IMG/VR virus record: IMGVR_UViG_3300043775_001945
Location: 1-30,700 of that record
Source of the DNA: a virus
Length of the DNA: 30,700 nt
Direction: 5' to 3' (one strand)
Both the position numbers and the translations under genes were made by a program. The notes under the pieces are model-generated. The model saw only the letters and a list, made by a program, of their open reading frames with translations, was not told the DNA's origin and made no database searches. Positions 13,618 to 22,564 of this stretch are shown here, in pieces (position 1 is the stretch's first letter; the number at the start of each line of letters is the position of its first letter).

Positions 13618-15387
13618 TTAGCCAATTAAATTGCTTTTATACTCGATTTTACTAAAATCATTATCCATAGTAATATGCATTACTTGATCAAATAAATTAC
13701 TAGTTTCCGCTCTATGAGTAATAATATAGATTGTAATTTTATCTTCGTATGCTTTTTTCTTTAAAATCGAAATAGCTGCAGAAATACCACTTTCATCTAA
13801 ACCGACATCTAAACATTCATCGCACATAAACACATTAACTGGAGCACTCATCTTTTGTCGTACATCTCTAAATGCTAAAGTTAATGCTATATTAACTCGA
13901 GATTTTTGACCGTTGGATAATTTACCAAATGGTCTTTTTCTACCTAATTTTTTAATTTCTGCAGCCATAGCAGAATTAAATTCAACTAAGAATGGTAATC
14001 CCATATCTTGTAGATATTTTTGAACTCTACTATTTAAATATTTTAAATTCGAATTTAATAGAGTCTTTCTTACGAAACTATCTTTTTTAGTTAATAATTT
14101 TAAAAGAAAATCTTGATGCGCTGATAGATTCTTTAATTTATCTAAACCTTCAGTATCTATCGGATCTAATTCGATTTGCTCTAATTCAGTTAACTGTTCT
14201 AAATAAACATTTTTACTATCTTTTAAATCAGATATCTTAGTTTTAATAGTATCAATTTCGTGCTTAATATTTAAAATTGCTTCTAATTCTTTCACCGACA
14301 TTTTAGATAATATATCATCATGTTCCAACATTTTCTCTTCGATTGATTTATCTAATTCATCTAAAAAATCAACCATTTCTAAAATATTCTGATTGCATTC
14401 ATCTATCTTAATAGTACATTCATTAATTTTTTCTTCGTTATGATAATGTTGTTCGCAATACGGGCATTTACTATTTTTTAAGCTCACTAATTCTGATTCT
14501 TTTTGATCTTTAATCGCATTTTGTTTAGTATAACTATTAGATAATGTAATTTGCTGTTGTTTAAATTCATTAATTTCAAGCTTCGCAGTTTTTACTTGAT
14601 CATAATATGCCCGTTCCTGATCTATATTAATGCAGCTAATTTTTTCTAAACGTTCATTATAATGAAATATATTTTGTTTAACTGTAGAATCATGATTTTC
14701 TGCTTTATTTCTTGCATTTTCGATTTGCTGATTTAATCTACTTTGTTCTTGTCTAATTTGATCAATTTTCGATATATGTTGTTTAACTGCAACTTCATTT
14801 AATTTAATTTGATCTTTTAACACTTGAGCTTTTTCTGCTAATATATGTAAATCAAATAACCGTTCCATAAATCCAGTTTGTGATGATTTACCGGTCGCAG
14901 TTACGGGCAAATCAAGGAATGGTGAATTAGTAGCAGATACTACAATCATACGTGAAAACATTTCGTACGTCATACCTAATACAGTAATTATTAATTGATC
15001 AGTCGTTCTAGTACCATCTAATGAAATTTCATGATCATCTTCAAATACTAATTCGGTTTTATTATGATATAGTTTAACGAAATTTCCATTTGCTGATTTA
15101 CCAACTTTTCTTGCTCGTGTTACTTTATAATAACCTTGAGTTGGTTTATGAAAAGTAACCGAGACTTCCATATCTCGGCCATTAATATCATTTACTAAAT
15201 CATCAACATTACCTTCAGCCATAGTTGTATTATATAATGCAAATATTAACGCTTCGATAATGGAGCTTTTACCTACTCCGTTTGTTCCCGATATTAAAAC
15301 AACACCACCTTGATTTAAATTAACTGAAGTGGGAACATTTCCATAGGATAAAAAATTTCTAATATTTAATTCGAAAAAGGTAATCAT
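13618..15387 (-). CDS. 46: Recombination exonuclease ATPase subunit, SbcC/Rad50 type (gp46)
   Basis: This 589-residue SMC-like ATPase (T4 gp46 has 560) works with gp47 to resect DNA ends for recombination-dependent replication. Walker A is SGTNGVGKSS (G34 to S42). Long coiled coils run from about 180 to 450 and are split by the zinc-hook C308-P-Y-C311. The ABC signature is SNGQKS (491-496), Walker B is D523-E524 (MCDECLD), and a THRAE switch follows. All catalytic elements are present. The ATG overlaps the gp47 stop in ATGA (15387-15384), indicating coupled 1:1 translation. Confidence 0.95.
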   Translation of the reverse strand: MITFFELNIRNFLSYGNVPTSVNLNQGGVVLISGTNGVGKSSIIEALIFALYNTTMAEGNVDDLVNDINGRDMEVSVTFHKPTQGYYKVTRARKVGKSANGNFVKLYHNKTELVFEDDHEISLDGTRTTDQLIITVLGMTYEMFSRMIVVSATNSPFLDLPVTATGKSSQTGFMERLFDLHILAEKAQVLKDQIKLNEVAVKQHISKIDQIRQEQSRLNQQIENARNKAENHDSTVKQNIFHYNERLEKISCINIDQERAYYDQVKTAKLEINEFKQQQITLSNSYTKQNAIKDQKESELVSLKNSKCPYCEQHYHNEEKINECTIKIDECNQNILEMVDFLDELDKSIEEKMLEHDDILSKMSVKELEAILNIKHEIDTIKTKISDLKDSKNVYLEQLTELEQIELDPIDTEGLDKLKNLSAHQDFLLKLLTKKDSFVRKTLLNSNLKYLNSRVQKYLQDMGLPFLVEFNSAMAAEIKKLGRKRPFGKLSNGQKSRVNIALTLAFRDVRQKMSAPVNVFMCDECLDVGLDESGISAAISILKKKAYEDKITIYIITHRAETSNLFDQVMHITMDNDFSKIEYKSNLIG

Positions 15388-16415
15388 AATTGTATATAAA
15401 TTTGGATTAATTGATTATTATCGATGCCGTTCGATTCGATGTTTTTACTTAACATATCAACAATAGCATCATTTATTGAAATAACTTTTGTATCTTCAAT
15501 TTCTTCAATTCCGTCCGCAAAAAATTGAGTTGGTGGTTCTTCTATAGCAATATCAGCTAAATTATAAACTTCCATGATAGTTCGTTTAAATTCTATCATT
15601 TTACTATAATCCATAGTAATATCAGCTATACATTTAATATTTGCACCATCCGGTATTTCTATTTGATTATCAATAATAGTAGATAGATTGGTACTAATAT
15701 ATTTCGGACAATCAGGCCAATTAATAAAACTAACATCATCATTAATATGATCGTGAATTGCAAATCCTCGATCAAAATCATTAGCGTCACTAAAATCCAT
15801 CGGAAATGTATTTCCAATATAAATGACATTATCAGTTATTTGTCTTTTATGAAAGTGACCTGAAAATACGCGTTTAAATTTACTATAATCCGTATGATCA
15901 GGTCCGCCTTGGAATTTAGTACTCGCCCCAGTTACAACAAAGCCGGAAAATTCAAAATGCCCATAGACATTTTTAACATTATAATCATTTAATGTTGGAT
16001 ATTCATAATGAAATAAGAACGGACTTAATAAAGCCCCATTACCTATATTTTCAACTACAGTAGGATGATCGATTACTATAAAATTAGTTAATTCATCAAA
16101 CCAATGGCATGAATGAACTTCTCTACTATGTTTAGTATAAAGGTCATGATTTCCAATAATAAAATAAATTGGAATATTTAAATCGTTTAATAAACTAGCG
16201 CCGTTATAACTATAATATAAAGTAGATACATTAATAGCCGATCTATTTTCATGCCAATCTCCTAAAAATATAACATGATCAATATCTTGATTTTGTTTAA
16301 TATGATTACAAACAAATTCAATAAATTGAATACAATGTAAATTATGTTGATCTGAGTTATTTTTTTTACCAAAATGAATATCGGTAAACATTAATGATTT
16401 GTTTAATGTTTTCAT
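15384..16415 (-). CDS. 47: Recombination exonuclease nuclease subunit, SbcD/Mre11 type (gp47)
   Basis: This 343-residue calcineurin-like phosphoesterase (T4 gp47 has 339) is the nuclease partner of gp46. The metal-binding motifs are in order: D12-x-H14 (TDIHFG), G52-D53-x-H55 (LGDWHE), G88-N-H90-D91, H153 (YGHFEF) and G186-H187-x-H189 (SGHFHK). It starts 12 bases after gp55. No ribosome site is close to its ATG, so translation may depend on ribosomes ending at gp55. It overlaps gp46 by 4 bases. Confidence 0.95.
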   Translation of the reverse strand: MKTLNKSLMFTDIHFGKKNNSDQHNLHCIQFIEFVCNHIKQNQDIDHVIFLGDWHENRSAINVSTLYYSYNGASLLNDLNIPIYFIIGNHDLYTKHSREVHSCHWFDELTNFIVIDHPTVVENIGNGALLSPFLFHYEYPTLNDYNVKNVYGHFEFSGFVVTGASTKFQGGPDHTDYSKFKRVFSGHFHKRQITDNVIYIGNTFPMDFSDANDFDRGFAIHDHINDDVSFINWPDCPKYISTNLSTIIDNQIEIPDGANIKCIADITMDYSKMIEFKRTIMEVYNLADIAIEEPPTQFFADGIEEIEDTKVISINDAIVDMLSKNIESNGIDNNQLIQIYIQL

Positions 16416-16427
16416 GTCGTTTTTGAC

Positions 16428-16907
16428 TTACTCGTCATCGTCGGTTTCTGGAGTGGGTTCTTGGAACATAATTTCGGCTGGATTAAATAATAATGCTGGG
16501 TTTGATGCTACGTTTTCGTTTTCAGCATATTCAGCAGAAAATGAATGTGATGGATCTAATCCATTATTCACTAAAAGTTTATCTCGTATATTTCTATGTT
16601 TCTTCTCCATATTAAGGTATTGAACAAATGAGTAGTGTATATTTTGAGTATAATACGCAAATGGGTTATCAAATCTAGCTTCATCAAATGATCTCCAATT
16701 TTTTACAATATTTAATATAGCATAACTTTGCATATCAGCAATAAATGTGTACCGTGCGAAGTTGCTTTTTTTAGAATACCGCTCACATAATAACATAATC
16801 ATTTTTGAAAATTCGTGGGTCATTTCACCCTTTTGTCTACTTAAAGCCAACTGCTCCAATAAATTGGCGTTACTTAAGTAGTTTCTTGGTATTCTTTTTT
16901 TCGACAT
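16428..16907 (-). CDS. 55: Late-transcription sigma factor, T4 gp55 type
   Basis: This 159-residue protein (T4 gp55 has 185) is a minimal sigma70-family factor that directs host RNA polymerase to late promoters with help from the sliding clamp. The sigma region-2-like core includes LCERYSKKSNFARYTF and FDEARFDNPFAYYTQNI (roughly 40-95), close to the T4 FDE..KNPHAYITQ stretch. The C-terminus (NPAEIMFQEP, then an acidic end) may be the clamp-binding tail, as in T4. GGAG lies before the ATG. It is the first gene of the gp55-gp47-gp46-resolvase operon behind the promoter at 16941-16969. Its presence supports reading the NATAAATA elements here as late promoters. Confidence 0.88.
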   Translation of the reverse strand: MSKKRIPRNYLSNANLLEQLALSRQKGEMTHEFSKMIMLLCERYSKKSNFARYTFIADMQSYAILNIVKNWRSFDEARFDNPFAYYTQNIHYSFVQYLNMEKKHRNIRDKLLVNNGLDPSHSFSAEYAENENVASNPALLFNPAEIMFQEPTPETDDDE

Positions 16908-16940
16908 CTTTCACTCCGTGAATTAACGTAAATTTTAATG

Positions 16941-16969
16941 ATTATACCGGATTTAACATAAATAATCAA
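16941..16969 (-). promoter_or_regulatory. Sigma70-type promoter for the gp55 operon
   Basis: On the minus strand TTGATT (16969-16964), 17 bases and TATAAT (16946-16941) precede gp55 by 33 bases. It overlaps an opposing late-promoter-like element for the baseplate operon, so early leftward and late rightward transcription may exclude each other. Confidence 0.8.
16957..16964 (+). promoter_or_regulatory. Candidate late promoter for the baseplate operon
   Basis: CATAAATA lies 35 bases before the ATG at 17000 and differs from the T4 late consensus TATAAATA only at the first base. No sigma70-type promoter points this way, which fits a late operon. Confidence 0.4.
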
Positions 16970-16999
16970 TACTTTATATGTATTAATTTAGGCAAATCA

Positions 17000-17611
17000 A
17001 TGACCCCGGATGAATTAGATAATAAATTTAAAATAAGATTAGAAGGAACTATTAGTAAAGACTTGGTCGTTTTTAATACCATGCCTACAATATCAGAGCA
17101 AAATTCAGCAATTTACGGAACATTAAATCCAACTCATTTAATTGGTAATTATCATCCGTACGAAAATTCACCTAGTCGGAAATTCGATCTTGGTGATATT
17201 AAATTAGTATCTAGAAATGCATTAGAAGCTAGACGTAATTTAAAAAAAGTATTAACACTAAGAGCTTGGACTAAAGCTTATTTTGGTGATACTAGCGGCC
17301 CAATGGGCGACCAGTTAAAAAATTGGTTAGGTGCACCACCAGAAGTTTTATTATTTTCCGCATATGCTTCAGAAACAAATAGAGGCCATATGGTAAAAAT
17401 ACCGGTAGTCTTAGAAAACTTTAGTATGTCATATCCTAATGACGTCGATTATATCCCAACATTAGCCGAATCGAATGATGATCAATTAGGTGGCGTTCCA
17501 TTTCCTATAATAACAACAGTTACAGTTTCATTATTAGAACAACATTCCGCAGTTGAATTTGAAAAGTTTAACTTATATTCTTTTAAACAAGGCATTTTAC
17601 CATCATTTTAA
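17000..17611 (+). CDS. Baseplate/tail-tube junction protein, gp48-like
   Basis: This 203-residue protein is recognised by the run GAPPEVLLFSAY (about 111-122) followed by KIPVVLENFSMSYPNDVDYI (about 133-152). That resembles T4-type gp48 tail-tube initiator proteins (a PP-x-V-L-x-F-x-A-Y stretch, then IPVV-x(4)-S-x(3)-P-x-DVDYI). It is shorter than T4 gp48 (364). AGG lies 8 bases before the ATG. It heads a compact operon with a gp53-like wedge protein and the hub protein, consistent with baseplate assembly. The assignment rests on remembered similarity, so another baseplate or tail-terminator component is possible. Confidence 0.6.
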   Translation: MTPDELDNKFKIRLEGTISKDLVVFNTMPTISEQNSAIYGTLNPTHLIGNYHPYENSPSRKFDLGDIKLVSRNALEARRNLKKVLTLRAWTKAYFGDTSGPMGDQLKNWLGAPPEVLLFSAYASETNRGHMVKIPVVLENFSMSYPNDVDYIPTLAESNDDQLGGVPFPIITTVTVSLLEQHSAVEFEKFNLYSFKQGILPSF

Positions 17612-17613
17612 TT

Positions 17614-17898
17614 ATGAATCAATATAGTAGATATAAAATAGGTGGGTCGGTAGACGATCTAAAAAAACCCGGTTGGTGGAATAGACAAATCTTTACTAAG
17701 TCATATGATGACATAACTATTACTATTGATAAAAAATACAGTAAAAAACCCCATATGATCGCTTTCGATTATTTCGGTAGAAGTGACGTCGCTTGGTTCG
17801 TTATGCAATATAATAATATATTAGAGGTTAATGAATTAGTAGAAGGATTGCAAATTCAATTACCAACAATCAAACGATTTCATATGGGATTAATTTAA
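17614..17898 (+). CDS. 53: Baseplate wedge protein, gp53-like (LysM-type fold)
   Basis: This 94-residue protein shows the pattern of gp53-type wedge proteins: KPHMIAFDYFGRSDVAWFVM (about 46-65), then QYNNI, then LVEGLQIQLPT near the end. These join the baseplate wedge to its neighbours. T4 gp53 is longer (196), so this is a minimal version. It starts 2 bases after the previous stop without a strong ribosome site, and its TAA overlaps the hub ATG by one base (TAATG), so the operon is translationally coupled. Confidence 0.72.
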   Translation: MNQYSRYKIGGSVDDLKKPGWWNRQIFTKSYDDITITIDKKYSKKPHMIAFDYFGRSDVAWFVMQYNNILEVNELVEGLQIQLPTIKRFHMGLI

Positions 17899-20800
17899 TG
17901 TCAGCTACACCAAATCCACTCCACAAATATAGAAGCTACTCATATCATTTTATTTTATTAGCCGGCCCATCAGTTGAAACCACATTCGCTGATATCGATA
18001 ATACAGAAGATAAATCTGATTTAAGTAGATATTCACACCCAGATAATGCAGCAGATAGATATACTGCAAAAACAACATCAGCCGGGAACAAATATTCGGT
18101 TATTTACAATTCAATGCAAGATGCCGATTTTAGTATTGTGGATTTGGAGATTTCTCACGTATTTCAAAATACACCCGAGAAAAGCTTAGGTTTTAGTTTA
18201 GAAGTTATGACGCTTCTAAATATGTCCATTTTAGAACCGTTTACTATGGATTTCCCAGCTATATTATTAATAGCTGCACAATCATCTGCCGGACTTAGTG
18301 ACGGCGCTGATATATCAATGGCAATTGAAAGTTTAACTTTCGGATTAAAAATTATTTTTGTCGGTTATTTAGATGATTATAATAATAATCAACCCCACGT
18401 AATTGATAGTATAAATGTAATCCCATTTGAAATAACTACTATGTCGATGACCTTATCAAATAAGGGAACTAGTTATTCATTAAAATGCGCTAGTTTATTT
18501 AACGACGCAGCTAATAGTTCCGCATCGATGAATACTGGTGGGGTTTCATATAAATCAACCGCATTATTATCCGACGCATTACAAAAATTACAAGAGTCGG
18601 TTAATAAACGATCAGAAGAAAATAAATCAGCTTCATTGGTCCAACCAAATCAATTATGCGAAATTAAATTAGACGAAGCTTATAAATCAAATGAATATGT
18701 TTTAGAAGTTAGTGATGATCAGCGAGTAGCTCCTCCAAAAACATCACCAAAAACTAATAATACAACACCGCCGGATAAAGTTCCTAATGCCGCGAATTCC
18801 ACTGCAAAAAGCCCATCATTAACTGATATGGCCGGATATAATATCCCATCGAATAATAATATCGGTAATATAAGAAATACTAACGGTAAAGGATTTCAAT
18901 CTTATGCAACCCCAGAAGAAGGAAGAAAGGCATTAAGTAGACAAATTGGTTTATATTCATCTAAACATGGTATTCATAGTTTAAGGGCGTTTACTAATAG
19001 ATATGCACCAAAAGGTGACGGTAAAAATAATCCAGAAGCTTATGCTCAATTTCTATCGAAACAAACTGGCGTTTCATTAGATGATAAGAATGTAGACTTT
19101 ACAGATCCAAAAATTAACGAGGCTATGACTAACGCCGTCGCCAGAATGGAACAAGGTGGTGGTAAACATAGCGGTAAAGTAACGCCAGCTAATAATAAAA
19201 ATAATAAAACCGACGTTGCAAATGAAGAAGTCGATTATATAATATTAAATACTTCGATCGGAGAACATATATTAGATTCAATACAAAAAATTATTAGTTT
19301 ATGTCCAAAAATCCGAGAAGAATATAATATATCGGGCGATAAAGTTTTTTATAAACCAGTTATTAAATCATATACGTATTTTAATAAAGATAAACAAGCT
19401 AGAACGTTAATTTATTCTATTGAAAAAACGGTTATGGAAACCGAAGCATCAATCGACGATAAAGTAGCAGCTCAAAGTAAAGAAGACCCAGCTGTAAGCA
19501 ATACTCAAAATAATAATCAAGTATCAACTGATGATACTAAATTACCATCAGTTTTAGAATATGATTATATCTATACTGGTAAAAATTTAGATATATTGCA
19601 ATTTGATATGAGTTATAATGGTTCTTGGAGTTCAGGTCACGCTTTTAAATATTATCATCCACAATCTGTTATAACTAATAAGCAATTAAATGATAATGTA
19701 AAAGATATAACTGATCCGGCAGAAACGGACGGTGATAAAAAACAAACCGGAGCAATAAATCCGACGATAGGTACGGTTCCATCTAATAGATTAGCTAATA
19801 CGCCGATATCACCTCCAGTAATGGATCCAACTAGAGCTGGATCTGGATCAATGGATCCACAAACATTGTTTCAATCTAGAAAAGTAATTTCTGATATTAT
19901 TGGTCAAACCGCAGAAAAACATTCATTAAAAATAATCGGTAATCCATTATTATTAGCTGGTTATACGCCACCTAATGATACGTACGTTAATGCCGACGGA
20001 ACTAGTAAATCAGCAGAAGAATCAAAAAAAGTAACCGAAGATCATAATAACAAATACGGAACTTCGGAATCCATGCCGACTTGTAAAGTGAACGTTCGAG
20101 TTCCAAAACCGTCATATATGCAAGGCGGTTCTGATGCATCTGCCGAAAATTATTATAGTACGCCGGGATGGTATCAAGATTCATATTATGTTTATCAAGT
20201 TGATAGTAAATTTAGTAAAGGTGAATTTACTCAAATATTAACATTATGTCCAGTTCCAGCTTCAGACGGTATGCAAGATAGTAATCAACCGGCTAAAAAA
20301 GGAGGAGCTGGTGGGGGTGGCGGTGGTGGTAATGGCGGCTTGGGTAATGGTAGTAACGGAGATCCAAATAGTACACCAGAAAGTAATGATAATTTAACCG
20401 CATTTATGAAAACTATAGGTAAATTAGAAACTGATTTAGCTGGCGATGATGGATATAATCAATTAGTTATGATAAGTGGACGTAGAACATTCGATGATTA
20501 TAGCCATCATCCGTTTGATCCAAGTTATCCATTAAAATATCAACCATTCGTTTATAAAGATGGTAGAAAATCAACAGCTTCAGGTAGATATCAAATAGTA
20601 TGGACTACATTTAATGATCATAAGCAATCTGATTTTAGTAAAGCTAGTCAAGATAAGGTATGTAAATTAATATTAAAAAGTATCGGTATTCTTGATTTGG
20701 TTATTGCCGGTAAGATAAACACTGCAGTTGCACATAAATCAAATGCATTAGGTAATCAATGGTCATCGATGCCGAGTTCAAAAATATCAACTATAATTAA

Positions 20801-21284
20801 ATTGTATCATCAATATGGTGGTACCGTAACCGACGGACCTAATCCAGACGTAGTACAACCGACATCTGGGGGCGGTAATAGTAAATTAGTTCAAATCGCT
20901 TTAGGTGAAGTTGGATTTAAAGAAGGTCCAAATAATGATACGAAATACGGAGCTGAAGCAGGTACCAATCATAAAGCATGGTGCGCTGCGTTTGTTATGT
21001 GGTGTGCTAAACGAGCCGGTGCTGCAGTTCCAATGACTCCTCTAACTTCGGCTATGGCCTCACAATTTAAATCTCAAGGTAAATGGATTAATAATAGTAC
21101 CCAATTACAACCAGGCGATATTGTTTTCTATACCCACAATGATGGTAATATCGGACATTGTGGTATAGTAGTTAAAGATAATGGAGACGGTACCTTTAAT
21201 TCAGTAGAGGGGAATACAACGGGTGGTGGAGTAGCTACTAGAACTCATAGTAAGCGAGATGCTACTGGTTTTGGTAGACCGTAA
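17898..21284 (+). CDS. Baseplate hub protein with three cell-wall-lytic domains
   Basis: This 1128-residue protein probably forms the central hub/spike and opens the cell wall during injection. Residues 1-270 look like a hub domain (start NPLHKYRSYSYHFIL). Residues about 308-420 resemble phage structural muramidases of the P5 type (NNNIGNIR, F-x-S/T-x-x-E-G-x-x-A, FTNRYAPKGDGKN, AYAQFLSKQTGVSL). A second hub-like part spans about 445-790. A glycine-rich linker (801-818) leads to a GH104-like lysozyme domain at about 832-975 (E844; HPFD; SGRYQIVWTTF). A CHAP endopeptidase/amidase domain follows at about 994-1128 (C1029 in WCAAFVMWC, H1087 in GHCGIVV, E1104 in SVEGN). T4 gp5 has one lysozyme domain, so three is unusual. 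No signal peptide is seen. It ends the baseplate operon. Confidence 0.85.
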   Translation: MSATPNPLHKYRSYSYHFILLAGPSVETTFADIDNTEDKSDLSRYSHPDNAADRYTAKTTSAGNKYSVIYNSMQDADFSIVDLEISHVFQNTPEKSLGFSLEVMTLLNMSILEPFTMDFPAILLIAAQSSAGLSDGADISMAIESLTFGLKIIFVGYLDDYNNNQPHVIDSINVIPFEITTMSMTLSNKGTSYSLKCASLFNDAANSSASMNTGGVSYKSTALLSDALQKLQESVNKRSEENKSASLVQPNQLCEIKLDEAYKSNEYVLEVSDDQRVAPPKTSPKTNNTTPPDKVPNAANSTAKSPSLTDMAGYNIPSNNNIGNIRNTNGKGFQSYATPEEGRKALSRQIGLYSSKHGIHSLRAFTNRYAPKGDGKNNPEAYAQFLSKQTGVSLDDKNVDFTDPKINEAMTNAVARMEQGGGKHSGKVTPANNKNNKTDVANEEVDYIILNTSIGEHILDSIQKIISLCPKIREEYNISGDKVFYKPVIKSYTYFNKDKQARTLIYSIEKTVMETEASIDDKVAAQSKEDPAVSNTQNNNQVSTDDTKLPSVLEYDYIYTGKNLDILQFDMSYNGSWSSGHAFKYYHPQSVITNKQLNDNVKDITDPAETDGDKKQTGAINPTIGTVPSNRLANTPISPPVMDPTRAGSGSMDPQTLFQSRKVISDIIGQTAEKHSLKIIGNPLLLAGYTPPNDTYVNADGTSKSAEESKKVTEDHNNKYGTSESMPTCKVNVRVPKPSYMQGGSDASAENYYSTPGWYQDSYYVYQVDSKFSKGEFTQILTLCPVPASDGMQDSNQPAKKGGAGGGGGGGNGGLGNGSNGDPNSTPESNDNLTAFMKTIGKLETDLAGDDGYNQLVMISGRRTFDDYSHHPFDPSYPLKYQPFVYKDGRKSTASGRYQIVWTTFNDHKQSDFSKASQDKVCKLILKSIGILDLVIAGKINTAVAHKSNALGNQWSSMPSSKISTIIKLYHQYGGTVTDGPNPDVVQPTSGGGNSKLVQIALGEVGFKEGPNNDTKYGAEAGTNHKAWCAAFVMWCAKRAGAAVPMTPLTSAMASQFKSQGKWINNSTQLQPGDIVFYTHNDGNIGHCGIVVKDNGDGTFNSVEGNTTGGGVATRTHSKRDATGFGRP

Positions 21285-21286
21285 GA

Positions 21287-21315
21287 TTGATCTTTAATTA
21301 TAAATGTATTATAAT
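21287..21315 (+). promoter_or_regulatory. Sigma70-type promoter for the replication operon
   Basis: TTGATC (21287-21292), 17 bases and TATAAT (21310-21315) begin 2 bases after the hub gene ends and lead into dsbA and the polymerase genes. A TATAAATG (21298-21305), one base from the late consensus, overlaps it, so the operon may also be read late. Confidence 0.78.
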
Positions 21316-21321
21316 ATTTTT

Positions 21322-21335
21322 AGTACTATAGTACT
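21322..21335. promoter_or_regulatory. Perfect 14-bp palindrome at the transcription start, operator candidate
   Basis: AGTACTATAGTACT is its own reverse complement and begins 6 bases after the -10 box, covering the expected start site. A dimeric repressor bound here would block the replication-operon promoter. No repressor is obvious in the window. Confidence 0.5.
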
Positions 21336-21362
21336 TTAACTTTTATATAGGAATATTTAAAA

Positions 21363-21641
21363 ATGACTAATACATCTGAATTAATTTTACCAACTAGCCC
21401 AGCCGATATTAAAAAATTAAAAGGTATGATCGAGGAAGCGGCTTTATGTATGCAACGAATCGACGATCAAAAAGATCAAATGAAATCAATTTTTGATGCA
21501 ATTAAAGATCAATTACAAATTGCTCCGAAACATGCTAGAAAGATGACAAAAACATATCATAAAAATAATTTTAGTGAAACCCAAGCTGAATATAGTGAAT
21601 TCGAAGCATTATATGAAAGTGTTATGGGAATTGATGATTAA
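21363..21641 (+). CDS. dsbA: Double-stranded DNA-binding protein, DsbA-like
   Basis: This 92-residue protein aligns by eye along its whole length with T4 DsbA (89 residues). Shared stretches are an N-terminal helix (DIKKLKGMIEEAA), an IKDQL-x(4-5)-K-x(2)-R/N core, the YHKNN motif (T4 YHKDN) and a C-terminal acidic helix (EFEALYESVM; T4 VLELYDAV). T4 DsbA is a small DNA-binding protein that assists late transcription, which suits the gp55 and clamp genes nearby. It is the first gene behind the replication-operon promoter and its palindrome. Confidence 0.75.
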   Translation: MTNTSELILPTSPADIKKLKGMIEEAALCMQRIDDQKDQMKSIFDAIKDQLQIAPKHARKMTKTYHKNNFSETQAEYSEFEALYESVMGIDD

Positions 21642-21653
21642 GTAGGTATTGCG

Positions 21654-21848
21654 ATGGAATATTTAAAAGCTGGCGTTAATGTTATAGTTACTGGTATATC
21701 CGGCAGGTTTAAAGTTATTTCATCTACTTATCGAAATAATGGTATAATACAAGCAATATTGGATAATGGGGATTATCGATTATGTATTAGTCGCCCATTA
21801 TCCAGTATTAAAAAAATACCAAAAGTAGATAACGAAATAGAGGATTAA
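21654..21848 (+). CDS. Small unknown protein
   Basis: This 64-residue protein, MEYLKAGVN to VDNEIED, looks mostly beta-stranded (VNVIVTGISGRFKVIS). This suggests a small beta-barrel of the KOW/SH3 kind, but no family is recognised. AGG lies 8 bases before the ATG, and it sits 12 bases behind dsbA and 2 bases before the polymerase N-terminal gene. Its end carries GAGGA, the ribosome site of the next gene, so they are co-translated. Confidence 0.72.
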   Translation: MEYLKAGVNVIVTGISGRFKVISSTYRNNGIIQAILDNGDYRLCISRPLSSIKKIPKVDNEIED

Positions 21849-21850
21849 GT

Positions 21851-22270
21851 ATGGGCTATATATCAGCAACGATGAAACGAAATGATAAAGGTTTCGTTGA
21901 AGGTGATGAAGTTTATGTTTGGGAATGTATCGATCATAAACACGTACTAAAAAAATATCCGGGTATATTCGAATTTTTTATGAAGAATGATGAAGAAGGT
22001 GAACATACCAGTATTTTTAATGATAAATTAAAGAAATACGAATTCGATAATCTTCGAGATTTTCGAGCAGCTAAAAAAATGCTTATCGAAGAACGAGGTG
22101 AAAAATTATACGAATCGGATATAGGCGTAGATACTAAAGTATTATCAAAGTATTATTATAATCAACCAGCGCCCGATCTTAATATTATGTTATATGATAT
22201 TGAGGTTGATTATAAATCGCAGACGTTCCCCGATGAAACTGTTGTTAAAATAAGAATGAAACCAAAATAA
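21851..22270 (+). CDS. 43: DNA polymerase family B, N-terminal fragment with exonuclease motif I (gp43A)
   Basis: This 139-residue protein corresponds to about the first 125 residues of T4 gp43. It starts like gp43 (GYISATMKRNDKGFVEGDE), has the FDNLRDFRAAKK region (T4 FPSMKDARDWMKR), and ends in YDIEVDYKSQTFPD (T4 CDIEV..KFPDP). D116 and E118 are the exonuclease I metal ligands. The protein then stops at 22270 after FPDETVVKIRMKPK, while the rest of the polymerase begins at 23265. It must bind the large part for proofreading to work. It is followed at once by an AGGA site for the next gene, not by a continuing frame, so this looks like a stable gene split rather than a sequencing error. Confidence 0.85.
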   Translation: MGYISATMKRNDKGFVEGDEVYVWECIDHKHVLKKYPGIFEFFMKNDEEGEHTSIFNDKLKKYEFDNLRDFRAAKKMLIEERGEKLYESDIGVDTKVLSKYYYNQPAPDLNIMLYDIEVDYKSQTFPDETVVKIRMKPK

Positions 22271-22282
22271 TAGGAAAATAAA

Positions 22283-22564
22283 ATGATTTTAGATCCGAAA
22301 GAATATGATACATTTCCAGGCCGTCAAAATAAATTAAAACATTATAATAGAAATGGATACCCAACGAAATCATTACAAGATTCTGATCCAGTAGTTCGAT
22401 TGAATGCATATCGCAAATTAGGTTTTACTAAAGATGCACTAGCAGATGAACACCACGCTATTAGATTCGAAGCATACGCCGCATTGGGGTGGACTAATGA
22501 TGCATATCATGACCCTATGGATTATATTAAAGCTTACGCATTATCCCAACCAGTGAAACGATAA
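22283..22564 (+). CDS. Small HEAT-like repeat protein inside the split polymerase locus
   Basis: This 93-residue protein is made largely of three repeats of 20-22 residues: GYPTKSLQDSDPVVRLNAYRKL, then GFTKDALADEHHAIRFEAYAAL, then GWTNDAYHDPMDYIKAYAL. The consensus is G-[YFW]-[PT]-x(2)-[SA]-x(2)-D-x(4)-[VI]-[RK]-x(2)-A-Y. Such helical repeats are usually protein-binding scaffolds. AGGA precedes the ATG by 8-9 bases. Its position between the two polymerase parts suggests it may help them assemble, or that it is simply a passenger; the sequence does not decide. Confidence 0.72.
   Translation: MILDPKEYDTFPGRQNKLKHYNRNGYPTKSLQDSDPVVRLNAYRKLGFTKDALADEHHAIRFEAYAALGWTNDAYHDPMDYIKAYALSQPVKR

Noticed and set aside
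16399-16623. 74-codon plus-strand frame over gp55
   Set aside because: Antisense to the well-supported gp55 gene; serine/phenylalanine-rich shadow translation.
20002-20184. 60-codon minus-strand frame inside the hub gene
   Set aside because: Antisense shadow of a long, domain-supported gene.
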